This document shows, piece after piece, positions 1-9,623 of a stretch of DNA of 13,367 nucleotides; positions within the stretch are counted from its first letter, which is position 1, and each line of letters starts with the position of its first letter. The stretch is from Fragilaria radians (Eukaryota > Bacillariophyta > Fragilariophyceae > Fragilariales > Fragilariaceae): NCBI GenBank assembly GCA_900642245.1, contig CAAAJI010000289.1, forward strand, positions 1 through 13,367, written 5' to 3'. Below the pieces are notes generated by a model. It was not told the origin of the DNA. It did not search any database and was given only the letters and a program-made list of their open reading frames with translations. Position numbers and translations under genes: made by a program.

Positions 1-841
1 GAAGGTACGGATGACATGTTTCTCAATTATTCGTATTGGTTTTTTTATGACACAATGGACTTTTGAAATGAAATTCTCTGAGAAAAGAATCCGAACAATA
101 CAAATTATACCGAAGAAAAAAGGCAATTCTTTTCCAATTCGCTAACGTCAGCGAGTTGATACATGTCGATATTTTTCCTCACGTGTAGTGGTTCCCTACG
201 TGAGTTACTTGCCAGTTGACACCTGACACCAAACACAATATGATTTCATTGTGAACAAGTAACGGTACGTCACTAAATTACGTTTGACACCCGTGTGGTA
301 TGCATGCCAATGCCAACAACAACTTTCACCAAATTAGTACCAAATTGCCTTTAAGGGAATTTCAAAAGCAAATGTAATATATTTTGATCCCATGGATAAT
401 AAAACAAGGAGTTGAGATTTTTATGTTCATTGTGCCTTAATAATATCTTGGTTTCTGCGTAGACATAAGTTTCCTGCTGTTTTACCATTTGTATACAAAT
501 GAGCGATCGAACGAATTCCCATGTTCTATTATTTTAATTCATGCCTCCAAATGCACTTTTTCAATCCGACTCTTTAGCACTTCAAAATTGCCATTGATTT
601 TCACATTACGTCTTAAAAATCTATTCCCCCATGGAAAGTTTCTAGTTTTCAATGTTCTGTGACTTGAAAGTCTGCCAATATGCTCTTTGGTTCGATACCC
701 TGATTGCCTTATCTTAATAAGATATCATACTATTGGATATACATAAATTGATCTATGTTTTACGTGCTATCCTATACTACCCTCAACCCACCTACTGTGG
801 AGTTTAGCGTGGACTCACACGGGTCCTTAACAGAGGACCTT
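1..841. other. Intergenic, no gene seen
   Basis: I find no open frame with coding character on either strand. The stretch is AT-rich. Between about 120 and 290 it carries ACGTCA at 145-150 and 267-272 and a CACGTG palindrome at 180-185, cores bound by bZIP and bHLH proteins in eukaryotes. They could belong to a promoter of a gene outside the left edge, but this is not shown. A weak GGTCC/GGACC inverted pair sits at 822-838, just beyond the 3' end of the element relic. Confidence 0.5.
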
Positions 842-2110
842 TTATTCAGAAGTTTCATTCACATTAATCCAGTATTCTTTGGTTTTATTCCATAAACCAG
901 CTTGATGAATTTCGACAAAACTCTGAAAAATTCCACAATACATATTTATCCATTCAGTGACTTCTTGCTGAGGCTGTAAGCAATGTTCTTCAAAAGATAA
1001 GGCTAACATCTGTTTCACGCGTTCTGTATAGTTAGCCTTTAGGCTATAGATGATTTGTAACCTCAACATGTTGGTGTTATTTTGAATTTGTGCATGATAT
1101 TGGGATAATGGATTAATTGAGTTATTGCGACGAGCCCGCATTTCTTTCCATATTTTCCGTAGTGTTCAGATAAACAAACTCATCGTTTTCATCCATTTAA
1201 ATTTTGGCTTTAAGGATGAAGTAATCATTTCCCATTCGGCAGTTACAAAGTCTCTCAATACCATATCCCATCCGATCTGGCTCTGAAGCACAAGGTTATT
1301 ATTCATAGTAATGCAATTTTTCTGGTATGCAATGGAATCATCTATTTTATGCATTAGGGCTTGGTGGGATTCATCAACCTTGAGGGATCTCTGTATTTCC
1401 TGAACAAAGCGGGACCTGGACAAACCTTCTCGTTTTGGGCATGTTAGAGCATGGTGAATATCTTCCAATGCTTGTGTACAGCATGGACAGTGGGAGTGGA
1501 TTGTTAGGCTTTACTTAATCTTGTGTACTTGTGTATGGGATATATTGTGCACCATTTTCAAAAGAGATGACGTAAAGTGACTTTGCTTAATTGCTGTTTG
1601 GAACACTTCCCATACAATATGAGAGTATGCCTCTCCAAATGTGTCTTGGTAATGTTCTAGAATTATTTGTTTTTGAATTGACATTCAAATTGACTTGATG
1701 ATATTGCCTTTTATGCTTTCTCCTTTGATTGCTATATCTCCGACCGCAAGTGGTATGGTTTCCTCAACTTGATATATTTCGGAAATAGTGTACTGAGTAT
1801 ACATCCAGCCAAAGTAGGACGATAGGCCAGGTATTGCATGATCAGGGATATCATCAATGTTGATAAATTCTTGACTGATCCATTCTTTTCCAAGACTTTT
1901 TATTAAACTGTGCTCCGGTCCGGACTCGATATAATTTATCTGGTGTTCGATAGGATCAAAATTTCTTTCGAATGTTGGAATATCCTGTGGTCCACACCCC
2001 TAATGGAACTTTTAGTGTAGATTGCCGGGGTCTTAATAGCGTCTTCAAGAATTTAAACCATATCAACCATTTTGTACAGTCTGGTTCTTTTGTCGTATAA
2101 GACCACTGTC
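842..2110 (-). pseudogene. Decayed mobile-element ORF, C-terminal half, with zinc motif
   Basis: One minus-strand frame runs from just after a TAG (2002-2000) down to a TAA at 844-842. It is interrupted only by TGA (1687-1685), TAA (1513-1511) and TGA (1168-1166). The text between the stops is protein-like throughout. It contains HCPCC, then EDIHHALTCP, giving a C-x2-C-x7-H-x4-C arrangement. Downstream come an IGWD...AEWE segment and a TEWI segment near the end. Upstream of 2002, a piece with YDKRTRLYKMV continues in another frame as far as about 2110, so at least one frameshift is present. A C-C-H-C motif of this spacing near the C-terminus is known from pol proteins of non-LTR retroelements. 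The overall pattern also resembles large repetitive ORFs that I recall from diatom genomes. No reverse transcriptase or nuclease domain is visible here, so the class is inferred. It is almost certainly non-functional. Neighbouring plus-strand sequence appears to be the missing more N-terminal part, inverted. Confidence 0.55.
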
Positions 2111-2480
2111 TTCATCTCTCTTGGGTATCTCTCCGCATGGTGAGACCAAGTGGCTAAAGGAAGTTAGAACATTTGCCCAGAAAAATAAGATATTAATATC
2201 CACTGGTAAGACAGAATATCCTCTGCTACGAGAACATGATCAGGACTTAATGGATGCAGCTGAACAAGCAGGATTCAGCACTCATTCTTTGCGCATAAAC
2301 TACTGTCGAATCTACCTTAATGTTATTAGTCTGGCAGATATCATAGACGAATTGGGCATGCGCATTGACTCCAGTGTATTAAAACAAAAAGAGATATTAC
2401 AATATTTGATGTATTGTTCTTGTTCTTTGCAAAGTTGCGTGTATAGACTAAGCAGTACTTTCTTTTTTCTCGCTGGTTGA
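2040..2480 (+). pseudogene. Inverted N-terminal-side fragment of the same element ORF
   Basis: An open plus-strand frame runs from 2040 to a TGA at 2478-2480. Protein-like text starts around 2121 (GISPHGETKWLKEV) and includes LLREHDQDLMDAAEQAGF, then CRIYLNVISLADI, ending its recognisable part near 2400. The first possible start is a TTG, so no proper eukaryotic start exists. I recall the 'REHD..LMDA...CR.YL....LADI' pattern from long repetitive diatom ORFs, where it lies upstream of the zinc-motif region. Here it points the opposite way from the C-terminal half and abuts it at about 2108-2121, which suggests an inversion or a nested rearrangement. The last 20 codons (SCSLQSCVYRLSS...) look like non-coding run-on. 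The assignment to the same element rests on memory of the pattern and on adjacency. Confidence 0.45.
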
Positions 2481-3235
2481 AGTATAGCAAGTCTTCTTCA
2501 TTCTAATGCGCTCAAGTAAGTTGTAGCATTGATTTTCAATGCTCTCTTCATTGGTAGACAGTGAACTTAGATCTGTAATGTAGTGTTTGGATCCAAAAAA
2601 GCATAAAATATAAGATTGCTTGGAAAATTGATAAAGATGGCATGGACACATCATGAAACCTACATTGATTATAAAAGGTTCAAAGTAATTGCTAAATGCT
2701 GGATTAGATCTTAACGAAACAAGACAAAAAGCCTAGTCTCCATTCATTTACAAGTCACGTCTCGGCAATTTAATCTCATGGTTTACACATTACTGATTCA
2801 AGTAGTAAGCAGTAAAGTCTCGACAAAGTTGAAATATCTCTAGATTTGTAGATGTAATAACAAAAGAAGTTTACACATTTATATTGCTTACCCCAAGGTC
2901 TAAACAGTAACATGAGTGTTAATGATGACAATAAAATGAGCAAAAGAATGAAATTGGAGTTCAATTTTCGAAACAATAGGAGACGTTAGTCAACAATATT
3001 CAATTTGGATTTCTCTACAATGGTTTCAATATTCAATAGATCCATGTTTAAATGCAAAGCATTTAAGATTCAGCATCATTAGCAAAATCTTCATTTTTCT
3101 CAATCAAACTATATCAAGATTTACTGGAATACCTCTCATGATATAAGAAGAAAGCTAAGATCAACAAATCCTGAGGGACCTCGTATTTCTTTTTTTTGCT
3201 TCTTCAAAATTATTACCACAACGGATAGAGATTTA
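2481..3235. other. Intergenic, no supported gene
   Basis: AT-rich, with stops in all frames. A 68-codon minus-strand ORF with a true ATG lies at 2654-2448 and reads SSLSTNEESIENQCYNLLER in its middle. It has no motif I recognise and overlaps the end of the element fragment, so I leave it uncalled. A hydrophobic minus-strand stretch at about 2890-2970 has no ATG start. Confidence 0.4.
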
Positions 3236-3483
3236 TCAATCTTGCAAGCATTTTTCTATTCTGGATTCTGCTTGACTCTCTTTGCAATGCTTAACGTAAA
3301 GTAATTTAATAGTGGACAGCAAAGCTATTGTATATCCAAGCAACGAATTTAAGTAAAAAAAGTTGCGATCATTCCCAAAAATAACTTTGGTTTGGTTCAT
3401 TGTCCAAGCATCAAACACCAATGCACACTGATCTGAAAGCACTTCCTTAATATTTGTTGAATAGATGCTATTGATAGCTCCAT
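3236..3483 (-). pseudogene. Possible hAT-type transposase relic
   Basis: The minus-strand frame is open from about 3483 to a TGA at 3238-3236. It contains STNIKEVLSDQCALVFDAWT followed by MNQTKVIFGNDR. hAT-superfamily transposases typically carry 'I...L......L..DGWT....HY' near the first catalytic aspartate, and the FDAWT stretch preceded by a helical segment resembles this. Only this one block matches. No second or third catalytic acidic region and no C-terminal dimerisation region are seen nearby, and there is no ATG upstream in frame. The resemblance is short and could be chance. If real, this is an internal fragment of a long-dead element. Confidence 0.25.
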
Positions 3484-3489
3484 GATTTT

Positions 3490-4472
3490 ATAAATGGATC
3501 AATGAAAATACTTCGTATTCAGATAGGGTGTCGAACACGTTACTTCTCTACAAATAGAAATGGCAATAAATCTCCATTGACTCAGTCCAAGCATCTCCAG
3601 CAAGTTGTTACTTTTGAGGGATGAATGCATTCCGATTAGAGAAGCTGATTCTGATTTGTATTGTTAGTAACAGTGATATATTATTGGTGCAAACTCATGA
3701 CATACTTAGTGCTAGCCCTGAAGAAACCAAAGTATTGACTAGCTAGTCCTTTCCACTTCAACAGATTGAGGCAGTCAACATGACAAATGAATATAAAGAA
3801 TCAGAGCAAAGCCAGAATTTCTTCCCTGTGTGCAAAGTTGTAGGTTTTATAGATTAAATAATACTGTCCTACAATATTGACAATAATTGTATCAAAAACA
3901 AACAATCATTGTACAGATCAATATAAATACAATCAATTATAGTCGATAACAGTTAACGTTTCTTGGGAATGGGATATCCCTAACAATGAAAATGTTGCAA
4001 AAAACACTGAATTCATACTGTGTGAAAAAACCGACTCATACTCTACTGTGTATGTGGAATGAAAAGATGAATCGAAATGCCACATAAGCAAAACTCCCAC
4101 CTGTTCTTTTGGACGGCATTCTTACGTCAACAGACATTCTAAATTGCTCATCACCTTGAACATTACAAACATTTCAGGGAACCTTCCTATAGTAATTTTG
4201 AGAGCTTGAATTCTAATTAGCTTCAAGTGAAATGACGCTATCATTCCTGGAAAGGATCCATCGCTGTCAACTTCAAGCACAATGTCTATTCCGCCACCAC
4301 GTCAACAATTATACATCAAATGCTAAGGCACAGCGGGATAATGACGAATTTTTGTAGCTTTTCCATCTTGTAGAAACTAAGTCACTTTCCAGTACATTTT
4401 ACAATTCGTTGACGAACGATAACTTTTGGTAAAAAGGGAACAAAACGTATTTCCTTATCTTCCCGTTGTAGA
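3490..4472. promoter_or_regulatory. Upstream region of the 4473 gene with two ACGTCA motifs
   Basis: No coding region is visible. ACGTCA occurs at 4124-4129 and 4299-4304, about 345 and 170 bases before the ATG at 4473. ACGTCA/TGACGT are CRE-like cores bound by bZIP factors, and such motifs are known as CO2/cAMP-responsive elements in Phaeodactylum tricornutum promoters. A six-base motif is expected several times by chance in a window this size, so the functional reading is weak. I see no clear TATA box at a sensible distance. Confidence 0.2.
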
Positions 4473-5210
4473 ATGATTTCTAGATTCTCATCAAAAGTAA
4501 GCGCTGATCAAACCTCAAAGTCTTCGATGAAAAAAGTCAAATTTCAACTTGAACCCCAAAATGTTGTATTTATCCCATCCGTTGAAGATGCAGGCGTATG
4601 GCATTCACAAAAATCATTATTGCATATGCGAGATGTTGCCCTAGATACTGCCCTGCAATCTCGTTATGATCCTCGATATACATTATGGAATACTCTTTTT
4701 CAAGATCCAGCGTCTGAGAATCTGCTGTGCTTATGGACAACGAATTCCAGCTCTTTGAGAGGTTTGGAACAATTCGTATGTGATAAGCTCAGGAGACAAA
4801 GAATGCTTGAGCATACCGAACGAGTCCTCTCGATCCTTCAAGCACAACGACGACATTATCACACGCGACGACAACGTCAAAGAAGGCAGCGTCTTGGAGT
4901 TGAAGAAGAAGTACATGAAGAAGTTTTAAATTCAAATGATTACGAGATAGAGTCAGAAGAACTTGCAGCAATTAGTCGTCAATACAGTCAAGGTTCCATC
5001 GAAATGGCTAAAGCTATGGGAAAAGCAGATGCTTTTGCAGTCTCTGTCGATGACCAAAAGTGCATCCGAATCGCCTGGATACGAGATCAAATGTTCTCGA
5101 AATGGCCAAATAATATTCAGTCCTCCGATAAGTCAAAGAGTTCACTTTCTAGTCCCTATACTAGTTCATCATGCTCGATGATATCACAAAAAACATCAAC
5201 TGCAGCATAA
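4473..5210 (+). CDS. Diatom-type RGLE/GKAD small protein, function unknown
   Basis: Single-exon gene of 245 residues ending in TAA. The conserved part probably begins at Met19 (ATG at 4527), which opens with MKKVKF and matches the MKKVSF start of the convergent neighbour. The first ATG at 4473 has an in-frame TGA about 60 bases upstream. Residues 85-100 carry LCLWTTNSSSLRGLEQ. Residues 104-141 are a strongly basic, probably helical segment rich in RQR. Residues 142-165 are acidic. Residues 164-190 read ELAAISRQYSQGSIEMAKAM followed by GKADAFAV. The C-terminal tail from 215 is Ser-rich and low complexity. There is no signal peptide or membrane segment. I know this layout only as a recurrent diatom family with no assigned function. 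The basic helix could bind nucleic acid or another protein, but that is a guess. It faces the related minus-strand gene at 6792-7376. Confidence 0.8.
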   Translation: MISRFSSKVSADQTSKSSMKKVKFQLEPQNVVFIPSVEDAGVWHSQKSLLHMRDVALDTALQSRYDPRYTLWNTLFQDPASENLLCLWTTNSSSLRGLEQFVCDKLRRQRMLEHTERVLSILQAQRRHYHTRRQRQRRQRLGVEEEVHEEVLNSNDYEIESEELAAISRQYSQGSIEMAKAMGKADAFAVSVDDQKCIRIAWIRDQMFSKWPNNIQSSDKSKSSLSSPYTSSSCSMISQKTSTAA

Positions 5211-6791
5211 TTAAACATTTCTAATGGTATTCGCAAGGAGTGTCCTGGGGAATTCATGTGAGAATCGCAAATTTCATTGGTCAATGATGCATTTTCTGTT
5301 CTCTTTGCTTTAAAGAATAGTGATGTAATTACAATGCGATAGTGTTCCAAGCTGGCCTATTTTGTCAACATTTCTTCTAACTCAAACTAGATTGAATTCC
5401 ACTATTTTTGCAATAGTATAAACTTACCTAACTTTTTCCCATGAATTCTAAATATATTGGATAATTTGCTGTAAACTTTTTTCCAAATGAAGACTGATGC
5501 ATAAATATAGGTGAATAGAGAGTTGGTTCTAAACATGAAGAAAAGATTAGTTAATCTCCAGGTCAAGTTTAAACAAAACAGATATTAATCTGTGGAATCT
5601 TATAGGAGTTCATATCTTGCTGAGCTAAAAATCCAGTAAAGTAATCATTTAAGTTACAGCATCAGCGTGCATTAAGCTAGAAGTAAATTCATTGTCTATT
5701 AACCAAAATTGTTTAACAATCATGAGGATGCCCATTTTTTTCAAATATGTTACTTTATAGATGATGTACAGCTTTATGTTTTCGACATTTATTTGAAGAT
5801 AAGTAAATGACTATATCTCTGCAATGAGTTTGAAGGGATGGAAATTGAATTTTTCAATTGACAAGTTAAGATGATTTCTCGATATTTCTCCTTAATGAAG
5901 CATCAGCGTACTACTTTTCAAGATATAGGAGTCGTTTAATTTTTGAATTGATTATTTCCACTCTTCTTGTATATTATCAAGACAAGTCCTGATAAAACAA
6001 ATAATCCAATGATTTCGAATTGCAAATTCTGAGTATAACGAACGATGCATCGACATATTACTATCGATTTTGCTATCACAGTCCACAACTTCCATTATTA
6101 ATGTTTACCTTCCAAGTAAAATACATCATTGTTTGTTGTCAACTCAGTTTTCTTTGCAGTATGGTGTCTGTTGAATTAGCAGATGGGTTCTAATTTAACT
6201 CATCAGGTTACTCTGAGCTATCTTATTCACCTGCATTTCACAATCTATAAATAGCTTTGAAGCATATCTACATTAAGTTGTGAAGGAGCCGGGACTAGAA
6301 AAGTTATTCAAGGTATGGAATTACAGGTGCTATAGTCCTTTCTGAATATTGGAGGCAAGAACACTTGTGATTGTTTTTATACTGACAAAGGTATCTTTAG
6401 TATCATATATTTCAGAGCTGATGATCAACGCAAGAAATTCTTTATTTGCATGAGATATATGCTTATCTTTTGACTGGATCTATATAAGTTAGAGGAGATA
6501 CATGTACCGATACCTTCATCCATAGTTTTAATTCATTTAATCTCAATTGAAGGCCCATAGGTAACCCTGCATAACTTTATTTTGTATTTTAACAAAATAT
6601 TAGAATCAACCAGTTCACTATTTTTTTATTTTTAAGCGTAGACTATCCCTCATGACGATTTTTCTCGTCAATTATGTTCTCTTGGATGTCATTATTGGAA
6701 GGACCATATATTCCTTATTTTGACGCTTCACATGGCGCAAGGATTCCTTCAGTTATCAAACTTTATTTATATATATATTTGATCAGATAGA
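5211..6791. other. Intergenic between convergent genes, nothing coding seen
   Basis: This 1.6 kb stretch separates the 3' ends of two convergent genes. It is AT-rich with frequent stops in all six frames. Short AT runs occur, including TATATATAT near 6768-6778. I see no RNA gene, no long repeat and no coding-like text. It is long for a purely 3' intergenic gap and may hold decayed DNA beyond recognition. Confidence 0.5.
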
Positions 6792-7376
6792 TTACGCACT
6801 AATGCTACTGTTTCGTCTCGATAACAGTCTACGGAGAAGCGAGATTTTATTTGGAATCTTTGGAGCTTTCAATTCCAATTCAACGGCTCTTTCATCCGCT
6901 TTAGCTATCGCTCGGGCGAATATCTTTGCACTTTCTGTATGCTTTTCAGAGGATTCCCTTAGTTCTTCACCGTAATTCTTGCACTTTGTTTTACCTCTAG
7001 TGCATGCTTGCATTTTTAGCACTGAGAAAAGAGCCCTTTTTTGTGCCTCGAGTCTCTGATTTCTATGTAAGTGATTTGTTTTCATTTCAAGTCCTCGACA
7101 TACCTCCAACTCTGTCCATTCAAGAAGATTCATGTGTACAGTCATAATATCGATTAATGCTCCGCCATGACTTGTTAAGACTCTGTCGAGTAGATGATCT
7201 TTTCCTATACTTCGTATCTTGACTGAGCGATAATGGCGCTCTATTGTAAAATATTCATAATCTTCCTGGGTATACCAACCTTTTTTAACATCCTTTGGGC
7301 GCGTCATTTTAGGAGATGTTGTGCCAGTTATCTCAATGCCAAGGAGTTGAGAATCATTAAAGGACACTTTTTTCAT
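6792..7376 (-). CDS. Diatom-type RGLE/KAD small protein, function unknown
   Basis: The preferred start is the ATG at 7376-7374 (MKKVSFNDSQ), giving 194 residues and a TAA stop at 6794-6792. The frame stays open upstream to an ATG at 7601 (269 residues), but the extra 75 residues look like translated leader. They include Cys-rich and Tyr-rich text, have no counterpart in the related gene at 4527, and a run of ten A lies just before the inner ATG. Numbering from the inner start: KKGWYTQEDY at about 31-40, EWTELEVCRGLE at 86-97, a basic helix with QRLEAQKRALFSVLKMQA at 107-124, then EELRESSEKHTESAKIFARA ending in IAKADERAVE at about 137-166. The tail is Arg- and Ser-rich. The order of blocks matches the 4473 gene, so the two are probably old paralogues. 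Function is unknown; a cytoplasmic or nuclear location is inferred from the absence of targeting or membrane segments. Confidence 0.75.
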   Translation of the reverse strand: MKKVSFNDSQLLGIEITGTTSPKMTRPKDVKKGWYTQEDYEYFTIERHYRSVKIRSIGKDHLLDRVLTSHGGALIDIMTVHMNLLEWTELEVCRGLEMKTNHLHRNQRLEAQKRALFSVLKMQACTRGKTKCKNYGEELRESSEKHTESAKIFARAIAKADERAVELELKAPKIPNKISLLRRLLSRRNSSISA

Positions 7377-7601
7377 GTTTTTTTTTTGAGAAATCGAGTT
7401 TATGGTTAATGCGCTGTTTTCAAACAAGTCACGCTTTGGCTGGATAACACATGTGCTGGAACAACACTTGCCTGCACAAGTTTCGATGGTCCAAAATCTA
7501 ATACTAATCGTTGACGCATTGTAAGTATAGATATATATTTTCTGTTTTTGTCTATTTATGGTATTAGGTAGAGACAAAGTAGACTTAAGAATTTCGGACA
7601 T
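7377..7601 (-). other. In-frame 5' extension or leader of the RGLE/KAD gene
   Basis: These 75 codons read in frame from an ATG at 7601-7599 into the gene. They end in a ten-A run (7387-7378 on the minus strand) immediately before the inner ATG. Composition (IYIYTY, CCSSTC) is unlike the rest of the protein. A transcript 5' end would decide between a longer protein and an untranslated leader. Confidence 0.4.
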
Positions 7602-9038
7602 TACGAACTCTATGTGCTTAATTTAGCATTCAAGCCTTGTTTCAAGATTAGGAACAACAACGAAACAAGAAATTCCAATATTTGTACATGGCCTCTCGTA
7701 TGTCAACAGACAAAATCATGCTGTATCTTCCTTGTGAAATAGAACCTAGCATCAAAAAAACTTTGAAAAACGATACTTATCTTTGGACTGTCAGATAAGA
7801 GTGCGAAAGCGTCATAATCTATAAGGCATAAAAAAATCAGAAAATTCAAGATTCAAATAACTCTAACTTGACATAGAACTACTGGCTTTCAAGAGTTGCA
7901 GAAAAGAGGTAATGTAGCGCTAATTCAACATTGAACATCTAACGGAATTGGTAGCACAACTTTAAAGAATAAAGATTTATATAGGGAGGATGTATAGATC
8001 CAGTTATATGAAAATCATAAAGAGAAAAGATTTATTAGGCTTTGACAAAGATATATAAATAGGAGAATAGAGAATGAAGCTGGAAAGGAAGAAAAGAAAG
8101 AAAATAGTAAGCCATGACTTATGACAGCTAAGCCACAATCTAAACAAAAATCCTGCGATACAACGATAGCGATAAATAACTTAGAACGGTTGTGACTTGA
8201 AAGTGAAAAAATTGATAATTGATGGAAAAAGAAAACGAAGCAACTGTTTCACTGTGAGATTTCAAGGTTTTATAGAAATATGATAGCAATGTTATGGATT
8301 ATGTTCCAGACGAAAATATTGGAAGCGCTCTGTGGAAAGAAAAAAGAATGAAGGCTAGAACAATGAAATGGATACAAACAGAGCCATGGAATCCTACTGC
8401 TAAGCAACGTAGGATATCATCACGATATGCAAGTTTTATGGTGACTTTATTTTATTACAACAAAAGATGATATGCCAAATGCTTATGCAATTCAAGAAGA
8501 CTTTGACATTTTTCCGAAAGACTCCAGCGCGGAAGATTAAGCGGATAGAAAGAACAGACTGATAGCAGTGTTCCACAGCTTCCCATTCAAAGGAATACCA
8601 ACTCTGAATGCACAAAGAAGTTCTGCCCAAAGGAGCATTATCCAAGTATTACAATACCAGAGAAATTTTACGCAATAAAAATGATTATCAATGTCATTGT
8701 CATGTGTCACAATTCAATATGTGTCGAGGCACACAATTAGCTAAACAAGCAAACGTCAAGCTCCAAGATCCTTAGATTGCATAAAAATGTCACCGCTACA
8801 ACATGCACAAGGAGGCCTTGAACGTGATTATCTCACTACAGGAAGTCTGTAGATTTCCCATTCAAGTATGCCATGATGTTAGTATCCTTAGGTTGTGTCA
8901 ACGATATTTTAATGCTGCATTAAAAAGTTAAGGTGTCATAAAACATGGCAAAAAAAGAAACATTGTGTGGCATTGAAATCATGTGCTCATAGGCAATTCA
9001 ACCATTTATTCAAGATGCATGTAACATAGTGTGTCTTT
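7602..9038. other. Intergenic, purine-rich in part, no gene seen
   Basis: No supported gene. From about 7970 to 8360 the plus strand is markedly rich in A and G, most clearly at 8060-8107 with runs such as GGAAAGGAAGAAAAGAAAG. The minus strand is correspondingly CT-rich, and this lies upstream of the minus-strand gene at 7376, so part of it could be promoter or leader. One ACGTCA motif is at 8753-8758. A 69-codon minus-strand frame at 8645-8436 lacks an ATG and has no recognisable motif. Confidence 0.4.
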
Positions 9039-9600
9039 CTATTTGTATTTTTCAGGTTTGGTATCATTAACGGTATCACTTACATCTTTCTCAGAGACAA
9101 TAAAATAATCCTTATCATCCAGAATTTTTTGCATATCATAGATAGCTTGTGAAATTATTTTTTAATCTCTTTGTGTTTTATTCACCAATCTCAAACAATC
9201 CTGTAGCCTTGGTCAGGTCTTCAATTTAAGTTTCATGCACATATTTTAACCAGTAATATACTTTTTCCTTGTCAGGTTTTTGGATTTTCCCAACGCAGTT
9301 AGTTGATGTGTTTTGTATCACTCTAATAACTTTGGTCGGTTACTTTCAACTTTATCAGCCTTCAAACGGTTCAATCTTTGTTTTAGTTCGTAAAGTACTC
9401 AGAGAACAAATGGTCATAGTTTCTATGAATATTCTAGACTTTGCATTCCTTTTCATGCTCTCAAACAGGTTCTCTTAAACTCCTCAGATAGAAATTCCTT
9501 GACAATACATTTCAAGGAAGAACTATGCTACTAACGTTTGATTTACTTTATCAATCCCAAAAAATCTTTCAGAGTCTCTCCTATCACCATAACTCATCAA
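9039..9600 (-). pseudogene. Broken coding-like fragments, unidentified
   Basis: The minus strand holds several short protein-like runs in different frames, separated by stops. In order of reading they include SYGDRRDSERFFGIDKVNQT, then CIVKEFLSEEFKRTCLRA, then ENLFESMKRNAKSRIFIET, then NTSTNCVGKIQKPDKEKVYY, and finally SQAIYDMQKILDDKDYFIVS ending at a TAG (9041-9039). Charged, lysine-rich helical text of this sort over about 550 bases looks more like a frameshifted gene than random AT-rich DNA. I recognise no domain. It begins just 3' of the MORN gene on the same strand, so it could also be unrelated long 3' flank. Mobile-element origin is possible but not shown. Confidence 0.3.
9495..9519. 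repeat. 8-bp perfect hairpin
   Basis: TTCCTTGA at 9495-9502 and its reverse complement TCAAGGAA at 9512-9519 flank a nine-base loop. It lies about 105 bases beyond the stop codon of the minus-strand MORN gene and could fold in its 3' untranslated region. No role is shown. Confidence 0.4.
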
Positions 9601-9623
9601 TTTTCTAATGGGCATTATTTCTA

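Noticed and set aside
685..705. GGTTCGATACC, resembling a T-loop
   Set aside because: Flanking bases do not pair as a T-stem and there is no other tRNA structure.
2448..2654. 68-codon minus-strand ORF with a real ATG
   Set aside because: Too short and without a motif. It overlaps the end of the inverted element fragment, so it was not called a gene, though it could be another piece of decayed element.
2776..2976. Minus-strand frame with a hydrophobic, signal-anchor-like segment
   Set aside because: It starts at TTG, and the hydrophobicity is expected from translated T-rich DNA. No other coding sign is present.
8436..8645. 69-codon minus-strand frame
   Set aside because: No ATG start, no motif, and composition like the surrounding non-coding DNA.
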